From positions 1,353,501 to 1,417,500 of the forward strand of contig JAEPNP010000001.1 of assembly GCA_017643395.1 (NCBI GenBank): DNA of 64,000 bases. Direction: 5' to 3'. A program made the translations under genes and the position numbers. Positions 25,836 through 33,952 of the stretch are shown here, in pieces; the stretch's first letter is position 1; every line of letters begins with the position of its first letter. Origin of the DNA: Rhodothermales bacterium. GTDB lineage: Bacteria; Bacteroidota; Rhodothermia; Rhodothermales; UBA10348. Under the pieces are notes generated by a model, which saw only the letters and a program-made list of their open reading frames with translations, was not told the DNA's origin and did not search any database.

Positions 25836-27505
25836 ATGCGCTCCGGCGCTGAAATCCCCAACACACCCAGACCCGAAGCCAGGACCTGCTGGGCAGCACG
25901 GGCCAGCTGCAGGCGCGCGACCGCGATGCCTTCCTCCTCACCAATGATGCGGCAATTCCCGTAGAACTGAGTGAAGGCCACGGCAACCTCACGCAGGTAG
26001 GTAGCCAGCCGATGGGGTTCGTAGCTGGCCGCGCTCCTTTTCAGAACGGCCGGATAGCGCATCAGCTCCTTGATGAGATTCTCCTCGGCCTCGTGCACCA
26101 GCAAGGTCAGGTCGGCCTCGCCGCCGGCCTGCAAGCCGACCTCTTCCGCCTTGCGGATGATGCTGGCGATGCGTGCGTGAGCGTATTGCAGGTAGAATAC
26201 CGGGTTCTTTTCTCCGGCCTCCTTGGCCAGATCCAGATCGAACTCCAGGTGGGTGTTAGGGGAGCGCATCAGGAAGAAGAAGCGCGTCACGTCTTCCCCT
26301 ACCTCGTCCATGAGGTCATCCAGCGTGACGTAGGTGGCCTTTCGCGTGCTCATTTTTACGGGTTCACCGCCGCGAACCAGCGTCACGAACTGGTAGATGA
26401 CCACGTGGATGCCGTCCGTGGCATGCCCCATGGCCTGCACTCCGGACAGCACATCCGGGAAGGTGGCAATGTGATCGGCCCCGAAGATGTCGACAATCCG
26501 GTCGAAGCCCCGCTTCACCTTGTCGATGTGATAGGCGATGTCGGGCAGGCGGTAGGTCGGCTCGCCAGACGACTTCACCAGCACGGTGTCCTGGTCCTTG
26601 CCGAATTCGGTGGTCTTGAACCAGACGGCCCCGTCTTTTTCGAAGGCCAGTCCCTTGTCTTTCAGCGCATCGACGATCTCCCAGATGGCGCCCGATTCGT
26701 AGACGGTGCGCTCGTTGAAGTAGCCGTCCATGTGGATACCCATGCGGCCGAGCGTGCCTTCGATCTCCTCAAAGATGCGCTCCTGTGCGGCACGTCTGAA
26801 AACGTGCGCGTCATCCAGGCCGGCGCCGTGGGTCTCGAACAGCGTGCGCGCTATCTCCTGGATGTAGTCGCCCTGATAGCCATCCTCCGGAAAGGACTCG
26901 GGCACGGTGATGGTTTCGCCCCCGGCAGCCTCGATTTCCTTGCTGGCATGTCCGGGGTCGGCGAGCGCGTTGTAGCGGGCAGCGACCGAATCGCCCAGCA
27001 CCCGCATCTGTCGACCCGCATCGTTGAAATAGTACTCGCGGGTAACCGCGAAGCCCTGGGTTTGAAGCAGGGTAGCCAGCGTGTCGCCCAGCACGGCGTT
27101 CCTTCCATGGCCTACGGTCAGCGGGCCCGTAGGATTGGCGCTGACGAATTCCACGATGGCCGTCTTTCCCGTCGGTGCGACGCGGCCATAGCCCGAACCG
27201 GCCTTCAGCATGCCACGCAGCGCGTTGGACAGGTAGGCCGGAGCAAACCGGAAATTGAGGAAGCCGGGGCCGGCTACCTCGACGGAGGACACCTGCTCCG
27301 GGTCCAGTTCCACCTGGGCCGCCAACTCGTCGGCGATGGCGCGCGGCGCCTTGCGGAAATGACGCGCCAACTGCAGGGCGGCGTTGGTGGCCAGGTCTCC
27401 GTGGTCCGGATTGTTGGGCTGCTGGAATTCGACCTCGAATCCGTCCGGGGCTCCGCCCATGGTATCGAGGGCGGCCAGGATCTGGGCCGACAGGTAGTCG
27501 CGCAT
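25832..27505 (-). CDS. argS: Arginyl-tRNA synthetase
   Basis: The 557-aa class I enzyme has the Add-1 N-terminal domain, the HIGH motif as HGRN in NPTGPLTVGHGRNAVLGD, and a KMSKS-equivalent KMSTR in GGEPVKMSTRKATYVT. The C-terminal DALR domain ends GLGVLGISAPERM. The start at 27505 gives the conserved MRDYLSAQILAAL N-terminus. The open frame continues to 27601, but the extra residues are Arg-rich and overlap the CBS gene in another frame. Confidence 0.96.
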   Translation of the reverse strand: MRDYLSAQILAALDTMGGAPDGFEVEFQQPNNPDHGDLATNAALQLARHFRKAPRAIADELAAQVELDPEQVSSVEVAGPGFLNFRFAPAYLSNALRGMLKAGSGYGRVAPTGKTAIVEFVSANPTGPLTVGHGRNAVLGDTLATLLQTQGFAVTREYYFNDAGRQMRVLGDSVAARYNALADPGHASKEIEAAGGETITVPESFPEDGYQGDYIQEIARTLFETHGAGLDDAHVFRRAAQERIFEEIEGTLGRMGIHMDGYFNERTVYESGAIWEIVDALKDKGLAFEKDGAVWFKTTEFGKDQDTVLVKSSGEPTYRLPDIAYHIDKVKRGFDRIVDIFGADHIATFPDVLSGVQAMGHATDGIHVVIYQFVTLVRGGEPVKMSTRKATYVTLDDLMDEVGEDVTRFFFLMRSPNTHLEFDLDLAKEAGEKNPVFYLQYAHARIASIIRKAEEVGLQAGGEADLTLLVHEAEENLIKELMRYPAVLKRSAASYEPHRLATYLREVAVAFTQFYGNCRIIGEEEGIAVARLQLARAAQQVLASGLGVLGISAPERM

Positions 27506-27543
27506 GCGTGGGGTGGTTCGCGGGGAGCCCGCAGGTGTGGCCG

Positions 27544-27972
27544 TCAGGCGGCGTCTTCGTCTTCGGGGCTTTCTACGAAATGATCCAGCAGATCGTGCCA
27601 TGTCACGATGCCGATCAGCGAACCTTCAAGATCAATTACCGGAAGCGCCGAGATGTCCAGGGCCAGCAGCATCTGTCCGGCGGATTCCACCGACGCCGTC
27701 GAGAGAATGGTGTAGGGCTGGGGGGTCATGACCTGATGCGCCTTCTTCTGCAGCGTGCGCAGGTCGCGGGAACGCTCGGAAGGTGAGTCGAGGAATGGGC
27801 TCAGGGCCCCCAGCACGTCTCGATCGGAGATGATGCCGAGCAGTTCACCCCGGTCCATGACCGGCAGGTGGTGGAAGCCGCCCTTGCCCAGCTTGTGCCG
27901 CACCACGTGAAGCGGATCGTCCGCGTTGACGCGAACCACGTGGTGGGTCATGATGTCGTCGACGGTAGCCAT
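27544..27972 (-). CDS. CBS-pair protein
   Basis: The 142-aa protein consists of two CBS motifs (MTHHVVRVNADDPLHVV... and MTPQPYTILSTASVESAGQML...), with DRGELLGIISDRDVLGAL and DLEGSLIGIVTWHDLLDHF as the conserved second halves. CBS pairs bind adenine nucleotides and usually regulate a partner. No fused domain is present. It precedes argS by about 38 bases; its own partner is not evident. Confidence 0.85.
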   Translation of the reverse strand: MATVDDIMTHHVVRVNADDPLHVVRHKLGKGGFHHLPVMDRGELLGIISDRDVLGALSPFLDSPSERSRDLRTLQKKAHQVMTPQPYTILSTASVESAGQMLLALDISALPVIDLEGSLIGIVTWHDLLDHFVESPEDEDAA

Positions 27973-28080
27973 GCCGCCAAATTACGGAATTGGGCCGCGT
28001 CAGGCGCGGGCCGGGTTTCGGGGCGACGGAAGGCGAACGAACCGCAAAACCTCCCGGAGTAACCTCCGTATGAGGCCGTC

Positions 28081-28740
28081 ATGATGCGCACTCTGCTCCT
28101 GTTGCTTCTCCTGACTCCGACGTCCGTGCTGGCCCAGGCCGAGCACGACTTCACGGTAGCCAGGGTCAAATACGCCGGAGGCGGTGACTGGTACAGCGAC
28201 CCCCAGTCGCTTCCGGAGTTGCTGCGGTTTGTCCGCGCCAACACCCACATCGACGTGGCCCCGGAGGCAGAAACCGTCGAGCTGTCTTCCGAGAAGCTGT
28301 TTACGTTCCCGTACCTGTACCTCACCGGTCACGGCAATATGGTGCTCACCGAGCGCGAGGCGGGCCAGCTTCGCGACTATTTGCTGGGCGGCGGCTTCCT
28401 GCACGCGGACGACAACTACGGGCTGGACCAGCATTTCCGCCGGGAGATCAGGAAGGTATTCCCGGACCGTGAACTGGTTGAGTTGCCGTTCAGCCACGAC
28501 ATCTATCACAACCACTTCGAATTCCCGAACGGCCTGCCGAAGATCCACGAGCACGACGGCAATCCGCCGCAGGGCTTCGGTATTCTGGATGACGATGGGC
28601 GGGTGATGCTGTTCTACACCTTTGAGTCCGATCTGGGCGACGGCTGGGAGCCGGAGGCCGTGCACAACGACAGTCCTCAGCTCCGAATGGCGGCCCTCCG
28701 CATGGGTACCAACATCCTCACCTACGCCATGATGCGATGA
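28081..28740 (+). CDS. DUF4159 secreted protein
   Basis: The 219-aa protein has a signal peptide (1-19, ending SVLAQ) followed by a DUF4159 domain: FTVARVKYAGGGDWYSDPQSL, FPYLYLTGHGNMVLTEREAGQLRDYLLGGGFLHADDNYG and GYLKIYTYAMMR-like ending. The domain resembles a glutamine-amidotransferase-like fold without its catalytic Cys, and is known from hydrogen-transport/gliding-associated contexts in Bacteroidota without defined chemistry. A GAGG ribosome site precedes the ATG. It overlaps the next gene by ATGA. Confidence 0.82.
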   Translation: MMRTLLLLLLLTPTSVLAQAEHDFTVARVKYAGGGDWYSDPQSLPELLRFVRANTHIDVAPEAETVELSSEKLFTFPYLYLTGHGNMVLTEREAGQLRDYLLGGGFLHADDNYGLDQHFRREIRKVFPDRELVELPFSHDIYHNHFEFPNGLPKIHEHDGNPPQGFGILDDDGRVMLFYTFESDLGDGWEPEAVHNDSPQLRMAALRMGTNILTYAMMR

Positions 28741-29072
28741 AGACGACCCTGCGCCTGATTGTCGTGCTGGGTGTGGCTGGTTTCCTTTATGTGACCAATC
28801 CTGCGACGCCGGAATTTGAGGCGTTCATCCAGCAGCGGGTTGAGGAGCGTCTGAGAGAAGAAACGGGCGATCGCACGCTGGGTCGACTGCTCACAGACCT
28901 CGGATCCGACATTGTCGGCTCGCTCGCGGCCCGTGTCAGCGAGCGCTCCGACTACGGGATCTTCAGTGTGTACACGGTGGATGTCGGTGCCGACGGCGAT
29001 CCTGACGAGGCCTGGAAATTCCTTGGGATTGCCGGGCAATTCGTCGAGTTGTCGAGCCCCAATGCGGACTGA
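28737..29072 (+). CDS. DUF4359-type small protein
   Basis: The 111-aa product has an N-terminal helix (about 6-21, LRLIVVLGVAGFLYVTNP) that may be an uncleaved anchor, then a charged helix (EAFIQQRVEERLREETG) and a beta end (YGIFSVYTVDVGADGDP, WKFLGIAGQFVELSS), matching the DUF4359 pattern. It is translationally coupled to the DUF4159 gene and followed closely by glyA. Function unknown. Confidence 0.65.
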   Translation: MKTTLRLIVVLGVAGFLYVTNPATPEFEAFIQQRVEERLREETGDRTLGRLLTDLGSDIVGSLAARVSERSDYGIFSVYTVDVGADGDPDEAWKFLGIAGQFVELSSPNAD

Positions 29073-29088
29073 TTGCGGCCTCAGGCGT

Positions 29089-29096
29089 TAGTTTTG
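29089..29096 (+). promoter_or_regulatory. Bacteroidota-like -7 element before glyA
   Basis: TAGTTTTG matches the TAnnTTTG -7 consensus of the primary sigma factor of Bacteroidota exactly, 31 bases upstream of the glyA start. No clear TTTG -33 box stands at the expected distance, so this rests on the -7 box and its position. Confidence 0.4.
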
Positions 29097-29126
29097 GGTA
29101 TCCACCCAAGACCGGCCTGCTCCGCC

Positions 29127-30434
29127 ATGTCCCAGCTCCAGCATTCCGATCCCCAGGTCTTCCAGATCCTCGAGAAGGAAGTTCGTCGCCAGAACGACGG
29201 CCTTGAACTGATTGCCTCGGAGAACTTCGTATCCCGCCCCGTTCTCGAGGCGATGGGTTCTCCGCTCACGAACAAGTACGCGGAAGGTCTCCCGGGCAAA
29301 CGCTACTACGGCGGATGCGAGTTCGTGGATCAGGTGGAGGACGTGGCCCGAGACCGTGCAAGGCAACTGTTTGGTTGCGACTGGGTCAACGTGCAGCCCC
29401 ACTCGGGTGCAAGCGCCAACGCCGCAGTCTATCTGGCCTTCATGGAGCCGGGAGACACCCTCCTCGGGCTGGACCTGGCACACGGTGGGCATCTCACGCA
29501 TGGCAGCCCGGTCAACTTCTCCGGGATCCTGTACAACGCCGAGTACTACGGCGTGGAGAAGGAAGGCCCTCTGGCCGGCCGCATCGACATGGACAAGGTG
29601 CGCACGCGCGCGTTGCAGGTGCGTCCGAAGATGATCTCCATCGGGGCCAGCGCCTACTCCCGGGACTTCGACTACCCCGCGTTTCGAGAGATTGCCGATG
29701 AGGTGGGTGCGTTCCTGTGGATGGACATGGCCCACACCGCGGGGCTCATCGCCGCAGGCGTGCTGAGCGACCCGATGCCACACTGCCACGTGGTGTCCAC
29801 GACGACACACAAGACGCTGCGTGGTCCCCGGGCGGGCATGATTCTCATCGGCAAGGACTACGACAACCCGTTCGGCAAGGTGGCGCCCAAGTCGGGGCGG
29901 GTGAAGCAGATGTCCGAACTGCTCGACTCTGCGGTATTCCCCGGTTATCAGGGAGGCCCGCTCATGCACGTCATTGCCGCCAAGGCGGTCGCATTCGGAG
30001 AGGCGCTGGACTCCAGCTTCCACGACTACGCTCGCCAGGTGGTCGACAATGCCCAGGCGATGGCCGCGGCGTTCGTCGAAAAAGGCTACGACCTCGTGTC
30101 GGGCGGCACGGACAATCATCTCATGCTGATTGACCTTCGCAGCAAGGGCCTGACCGGGAAGACCGCAGAGCAGGCGCTCGGCCAGGCGGAGATCACGGTC
30201 AACAAGAACATGGTGCCGTTCGACACGCAGAGCCCGTTCGTGACCAGCGGCATTCGGGTCGGCACGCCGGCCATGACCACGCGGGGCTTCGGCGAAGATG
30301 AATTCCGCCTTGTCGTGGACCTGATGGACCGTGTTCTGACCAACGTGGGCAACGAATCGGTGGCGACTGCCGTAAGGAACGAGGTCCGCGAACTGTGTGA
30401 CCGATTCCCACTCTACGATTTCGTGGTTGCCTGA
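29127..30434 (+). CDS. glyA: Serine hydroxymethyltransferase
   Basis: This 435-aa PLP enzyme interconverts serine and glycine with tetrahydrofolate. The start at 29127 gives the conserved N-terminus ([18 protein letters not shown]). Catalytic lysine K229 lies in [16 protein letters not shown], and the cofactor/folate motifs [17 protein letters not shown] and [10 protein letters not shown] are intact. The frame can be read back to a TTG at 29073, but those residues are non-conserved. It follows DUF4359 but probably has its own promoter. Confidence 0.97.
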   Translation: MSQLQHSDPQVFQILEKEVRRQNDGLELIASENFVSRPVLEAMGSPLTNKYAEGLPGKRYYGGCEFVDQVEDVARDRARQLFGCDWVNVQPHSGASANAAVYLAFMEPGDTLLGLDLAHGGHLTHGSPVNFSGILYNAEYYGVEKEGPLAGRIDMDKVRTRALQVRPKMISIGASAYSRDFDYPAFREIADEVGAFLWMDMAHTAGLIAAGVLSDPMPHCHVVSTTTHKTLRGPRAGMILIGKDYDNPFGKVAPKSGRVKQMSELLDSAVFPGYQGGPLMHVIAAKAVAFGEALDSSFHDYARQVVDNAQAMAAAFVEKGYDLVSGGTDNHLMLIDLRSKGLTGKTAEQALGQAEITVNKNMVPFDTQSPFVTSGIRVGTPAMTTRGFGEDEFRLVVDLMDRVLTNVGNESVATAVRNEVRELCDRFPLYDFVVA

Positions 30435-30501
30435 CCGGTAAGGCAGGCGGTCATGGAATCTGGCGTTTGGGTTCGTACTCTGTAGTGATCCCTGGATCCC
30501 C

Positions 30502-31101
30502 ATGCCCCAGTCCGCCCTGAACTCGACCGCCTATGCCGAGCTGCTAGATCTCGGCCGACGCCTGTATGATCGGGCGCTCGTGCGGCGTGAGCAGGAGCTG
30601 ATCACGGACCCCAGGGGTCAGCCGATAGGCTGGTTGCTGGATACGCGCATGCCGATGCTGGATGGCGCGTTGTTTCGCGAGGTCGGTTCCGTGGTGGCCT
30701 CCCGGCTTCGCAGCCGCGGTGTATCGCAGGTGGTGGGATTCGGATTCGGAGCATTCCCGCTGGTTACTTCCGTGCTGTCTGCGGAGTCTCATCCCGCGTT
30801 TCTGGGTGGGTTCGTGCGTGAGCAGCGCAAGCCACACGGGAGGCGGCGGCTGGTGGAAGGCCCCCTCGATCGATCCAGGCCCGTGGTCCTCGTTGACGAC
30901 ATCCTGAATTCAGGCCGCACAGCGAGCCGTGCTGTGGCTCTTTTGCGAAATGATGGTTTCCGCGTGGACGGCCTCATGACGCTGTTTAACTTCACCTGGA
31001 GCGGCGGGCGTGCCCGCATGGAGGCCCAGGGCCTCTGGGTCGATACGCTGCTGGATCTGAACCTGCGCGACAGTCAGCCGGGGAGTTCGGACTCGTACTA
31101 G
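30502..31101 (+). CDS. Phosphoribosyltransferase family protein
   Basis: The 199-aa protein has a PRPP loop VVLVDDILNSGRTA (128-141) and an OPRT-like arrangement, including GWLLDTRMPMLD and a GFGFGAFPLVTSV segment before it. The family transfers the phosphoribosyl group to a base. It resembles PyrE-like proteins, but I do not see enough to name the base. It lies alone between glyA and tatC, 20 bases upstream of the latter. Confidence 0.7.
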   Translation: MPQSALNSTAYAELLDLGRRLYDRALVRREQELITDPRGQPIGWLLDTRMPMLDGALFREVGSVVASRLRSRGVSQVVGFGFGAFPLVTSVLSAESHPAFLGGFVREQRKPHGRRRLVEGPLDRSRPVVLVDDILNSGRTASRAVALLRNDGFRVDGLMTLFNFTWSGGRARMEAQGLWVDTLLDLNLRDSQPGSSDSY

Positions 31102-31121
31102 GAACGGGCGCCCCTTCCAAG

Positions 31122-31982
31122 ATGAAGCGGTTTTTCTCCGGGCGACGGACCCAGTCCGGGCCGCCCATTCCTGAAGGCCTCGAAGGCGCGTTCCCGCAAC
31201 AGGCGGGGCTCGCGGAAATGGGATTCCTCGATCATCTCGAGGAAATGCGATGGGCCATCATCAAGGCCGGCATCGGAATCCTGCTCTGTACGATCGCGGC
31301 CTTCTTCTTCCGCCGCTGGATCATTGAGGTGCTGCTCCTGGGACCCAAGGACCCCGGGTTCTTCATGTACGAAGTCTTCGGGATCGATGCCGTCGAGTTC
31401 GTGCTCCAGAATCGCAACATCACCGGCCAGTTCTTCGCGGACATCGGCACCGTGTTTGCCGTGGGCATCATCATCGGCAGTCCGATCGCAGTCTACCAGT
31501 TGTGGAAGTTCATCGAGCCTGGCCTCTATCCCGGGGAGAAGAAGGGGCTACGCTTTGCGGCCGTCTTTGCGACGTTCTTTTTCATCCTTGGCATCAGCTT
31601 CGGCTATCTGATTATCACGCCGCTGGCCCTCCAGTTCTTTGCCCAGTACTCCATCAGCCCGGAGATCACGAACGAGTTCGATATCTCCCGGTACTTCTCG
31701 ATGATCACATTCTGGGCTTTTGGTGCAGGGGTGCTGTTTGAGTTGCCCGTGGTGATCTATTTCCTGGCCAAGCTGGGCATCGCCACCCCGAACACGCTGC
31801 GAAAGTCCCGTAAGTGGGCCCTGATCTCGTGCCTGATTCTGGCGGCCTTCTTTACGCCGCCGGATCCCCTGAGTCAGATCCTGGTGGCCATGCCGCTGCT
31901 ATTGCTCTATGAGGGCTCCATCTTCATCGCAGCTGGCGTAGAGAAGCGGCGCGAGCGGGAGTTGAACGAGGCTCTCGCGTAG
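31122..31982 (+). CDS. tatC: Sec-independent translocase TatC
   Basis: The 286-aa protein has six membrane helices. Residues MGFLDHLEEMRWAIIKA contain the Tat-signal-binding Glu pair, and PGLYPGEKKGLRFAAVF and FELPVVIYFLAKLG are the family blocks. It exports folded proteins together with TatA. Its N-terminal extension (about 28 residues rich in Pro/Gly) and the cytoplasmic tail are modest. tatA is not next door. Confidence 0.95.
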   Translation: MKRFFSGRRTQSGPPIPEGLEGAFPQQAGLAEMGFLDHLEEMRWAIIKAGIGILLCTIAAFFFRRWIIEVLLLGPKDPGFFMYEVFGIDAVEFVLQNRNITGQFFADIGTVFAVGIIIGSPIAVYQLWKFIEPGLYPGEKKGLRFAAVFATFFFILGISFGYLIITPLALQFFAQYSISPEITNEFDISRYFSMITFWAFGAGVLFELPVVIYFLAKLGIATPNTLRKSRKWALISCLILAAFFTPPDPLSQILVAMPLLLLYEGSIFIAAGVEKRRERELNEALA

Positions 31983-32181
31983 AAGTCAGATCTGTCGGCT
32001 CTCGATCGGCGAAGGAGTTGTCGGAGACACCGCCGGCGTGTCTGGACCTGGACGGAATCTGCTCCACTTTGCGGGTCATACGGTCCATGGCCTCGTTGTA
32101 GGCACGCGCGTGGATGGACGCGCCTATCAGGACGCCGCCGAGGGCACCCCCCAGAACCACTAGCACAGTGATGGTCATCAT
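31924..32181 (-). CDS. Possible small membrane protein
   Basis: An 85-aa frame opposite the end of tatC starts with a hydrophobic segment (TITVLVVLGGALGGVLIGASI) and continues into a charged, low-complexity tail. Its last 59 bases overlap tatC on the other strand. The clear membrane helix and the lack of another gene over 31983-32329 are in its favour; it has no recognised family or strong ribosome site. It could equally be noise. Confidence 0.35.
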   Translation of the reverse strand: MMTITVLVVLGGALGGVLIGASIHARAYNEAMDRMTRKVEQIPSRSRHAGGVSDNSFADREPTDLTSTREPRSTPARAASLRQLR

Positions 32182-32329
32182 TGTCGTCAACCGGTTTCAC
32201 CGCCGGGGGGAAGCGGCTGTGAACCCATGGTATCGGCCGCGGGCAGGGCGATTTTTAGTACCGCCGCCGGAAACTGAATCATCGCAGGCCGGAGGCCGTC
32301 TGAAACCGACCAGCCAATCGACGCCCGAA
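31983..32329. other. Gap between tatC and ctpA
   Basis: No gene with recognisable content is read on the plus strand here; the open frame upstream of ctpA's start is non-conserved. The minus strand holds only the weak small membrane-protein frame. AT-rich bases around 32249-32275 could hold the ctpA promoter, but I see no clean pair of boxes. Confidence 0.4.
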
Positions 32330-33952
32330 ATGCGCAAGCCAACCGTGTTGATCGCCGTGCCCGTGCTGGCCGCGGCACTCTTCTGGAGCGGATTCCAGAC
32401 CGCCCGCGATGACGACTTTTACGCCATGCGGAAGAATTTCGAGCTCTTCGGTTCGGTGTACGAGGAAATCGTCGGTTCGTACATGACACGTGTGGACCCC
32501 GAGCGGTTCATGCGCACCGGTATGGATGCCATGCTGCAGACGCTGGATCCGTGGACGGACTTTCTCGACGAAGCCGACAACGTGGCCATGGAGATGCGTG
32601 GTCAGTCCGGGCTCGGTGAGGTGCCCGTCAATCTGGGTTCGAAGGGCGGCCGGGTGACGGTGCTGGCACCCGATGCGTTGACGGGTGCCTACCTGCAGGG
32701 AGTGCGTACCGGTGACGTCATTCATTCGGTCGATGGGGAGGTCGCCGACAGCCTGTCGGTTGTTCAGGTCCGGGAGCTCCTGCGGGGAGAGCCCGATACA
32801 ACCGTACCGGTCATTGTGGATCGGGCGGGCGATGGGCAGCTCGAGTTCCAGCTGAAGCGCGAGCCGCCCGTCATCAGTTTCGTTTCGACGACCATGCGCA
32901 TCGAGGGCACGGATCTTGCGCTGGTCAAGCTGGATGCCTTCGGGCCGGGTGCCGCCTTCGAGATCGACAGTGCCCTGGAGGACCTGCATGAGGAGAGGCC
33001 CATCGAAGGCGTGGTGCTTGACCTGAGAGGCAACCCGGGAGGACTCGTGAATGAGGCCATCAAGCTGGTCGGGCTGTTTGTGCCCAAGGCTACGCCGGTT
33101 GTTTCGACGCGCGGCCGCAGCCCGGAATCCAACCGGCTGTATGCCAATCAGGACGAGCCCGACTGGCTGGAGATGCCGCTGGTCGTGCTGGTGGATCGGG
33201 CCTCGGCGTCGGCCAGCGAAATCGTGTCCGGCGCCCTGCAGGACCTGGATCGGGCGGTTGTGGTCGGGCAGCCGTCCTTTGGCAAGGGGCTCGTCCAGGT
33301 GGTACGACCGCTGCCGTATCACACGGCCGTAAAGCTGACCTATTCCCGCTATTTCACGCCCTCAGGCCGCGGTATCCGCAAGGACGCCCTCGAGGAGGGT
33401 GCCGAACCGATGCAGACGTTCCGGACCAGAAGGGGTCGGGAGGTTCGCGAAGGCAATGGTATAGAGCCTGATGTGGCGCTGCCCATGCCGGACGCAGGTC
33501 CTCTGGAGCAGGCACTTCTTCGGGAGGCGGCTTTCTTCCGGTTTGCCGGTGTGCTCGTGCAGGCGGAGGGCGATGCGATCCGCGCCGCGACCTCGGCGTC
33601 CGGCAGGCTGGAGCTCCCGGACGATGCCCTGGATCGCTTCGCCTTGTGGCTGGATGCGGAAGGGTTCGCACTGACGACATCCTTCGACGAGGCCCTGGCC
33701 GAACTGCAGGCCGTGGCACCGGAATCGGCCACAGGTCAACTGACCGAGTTGCGCGCGCTGGCCTCCCGACAGACCGACGAGGCCCTGGCCGAAGAGGCAC
33801 CCGCACTGCTGGCTCGCCTGGCGGATGAAGTGGGCGCCCGACTTCTGGACCCGAATGAGCGCTCGCGACTCCAGATGCGCTCGGATGCGTCCATGCTGGA
33901 GGCCGTATCGGTGCTGACGTCGAACCGCTATGCCTCGATACTCGGTACCTAG
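32330..33952 (+). CDS. S41 (CtpA-type) carboxy-terminal processing protease
   Basis: The 540-aa product has an N-terminal membrane signal (about 6-20), a PDZ domain (about 90-180) and the S41 domain, with GVVLDLRGNPGG (227-238) and the catalytic Ser294 (RASASASE) and Lys319 (FGKG), 25 residues apart as in known CtpA/Tsp enzymes. A long C-terminal helical extension (about 390-540) is typical of the Bacteroidota branch. It degrades or trims periplasmic proteins from their C-terminus. The start at 32330 is the first Met with a signal peptide; the extended frame upstream is not conserved. Confidence 0.93.
   Translation: MRKPTVLIAVPVLAAALFWSGFQTARDDDFYAMRKNFELFGSVYEEIVGSYMTRVDPERFMRTGMDAMLQTLDPWTDFLDEADNVAMEMRGQSGLGEVPVNLGSKGGRVTVLAPDALTGAYLQGVRTGDVIHSVDGEVADSLSVVQVRELLRGEPDTTVPVIVDRAGDGQLEFQLKREPPVISFVSTTMRIEGTDLALVKLDAFGPGAAFEIDSALEDLHEERPIEGVVLDLRGNPGGLVNEAIKLVGLFVPKATPVVSTRGRSPESNRLYANQDEPDWLEMPLVVLVDRASASASEIVSGALQDLDRAVVVGQPSFGKGLVQVVRPLPYHTAVKLTYSRYFTPSGRGIRKDALEEGAEPMQTFRTRRGREVREGNGIEPDVALPMPDAGPLEQALLREAAFFRFAGVLVQAEGDAIRAATSASGRLELPDDALDRFALWLDAEGFALTTSFDEALAELQAVAPESATGQLTELRALASRQTDEALAEEAPALLARLADEVGARLLDPNERSRLQMRSDASMLEAVSVLTSNRYASILGT

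Noticed and set aside
26012..27583. A 523-aa open frame on plus, opposite argS
   Set aside because: Antisense shadow of a synthetase gene; no start signal or domain.
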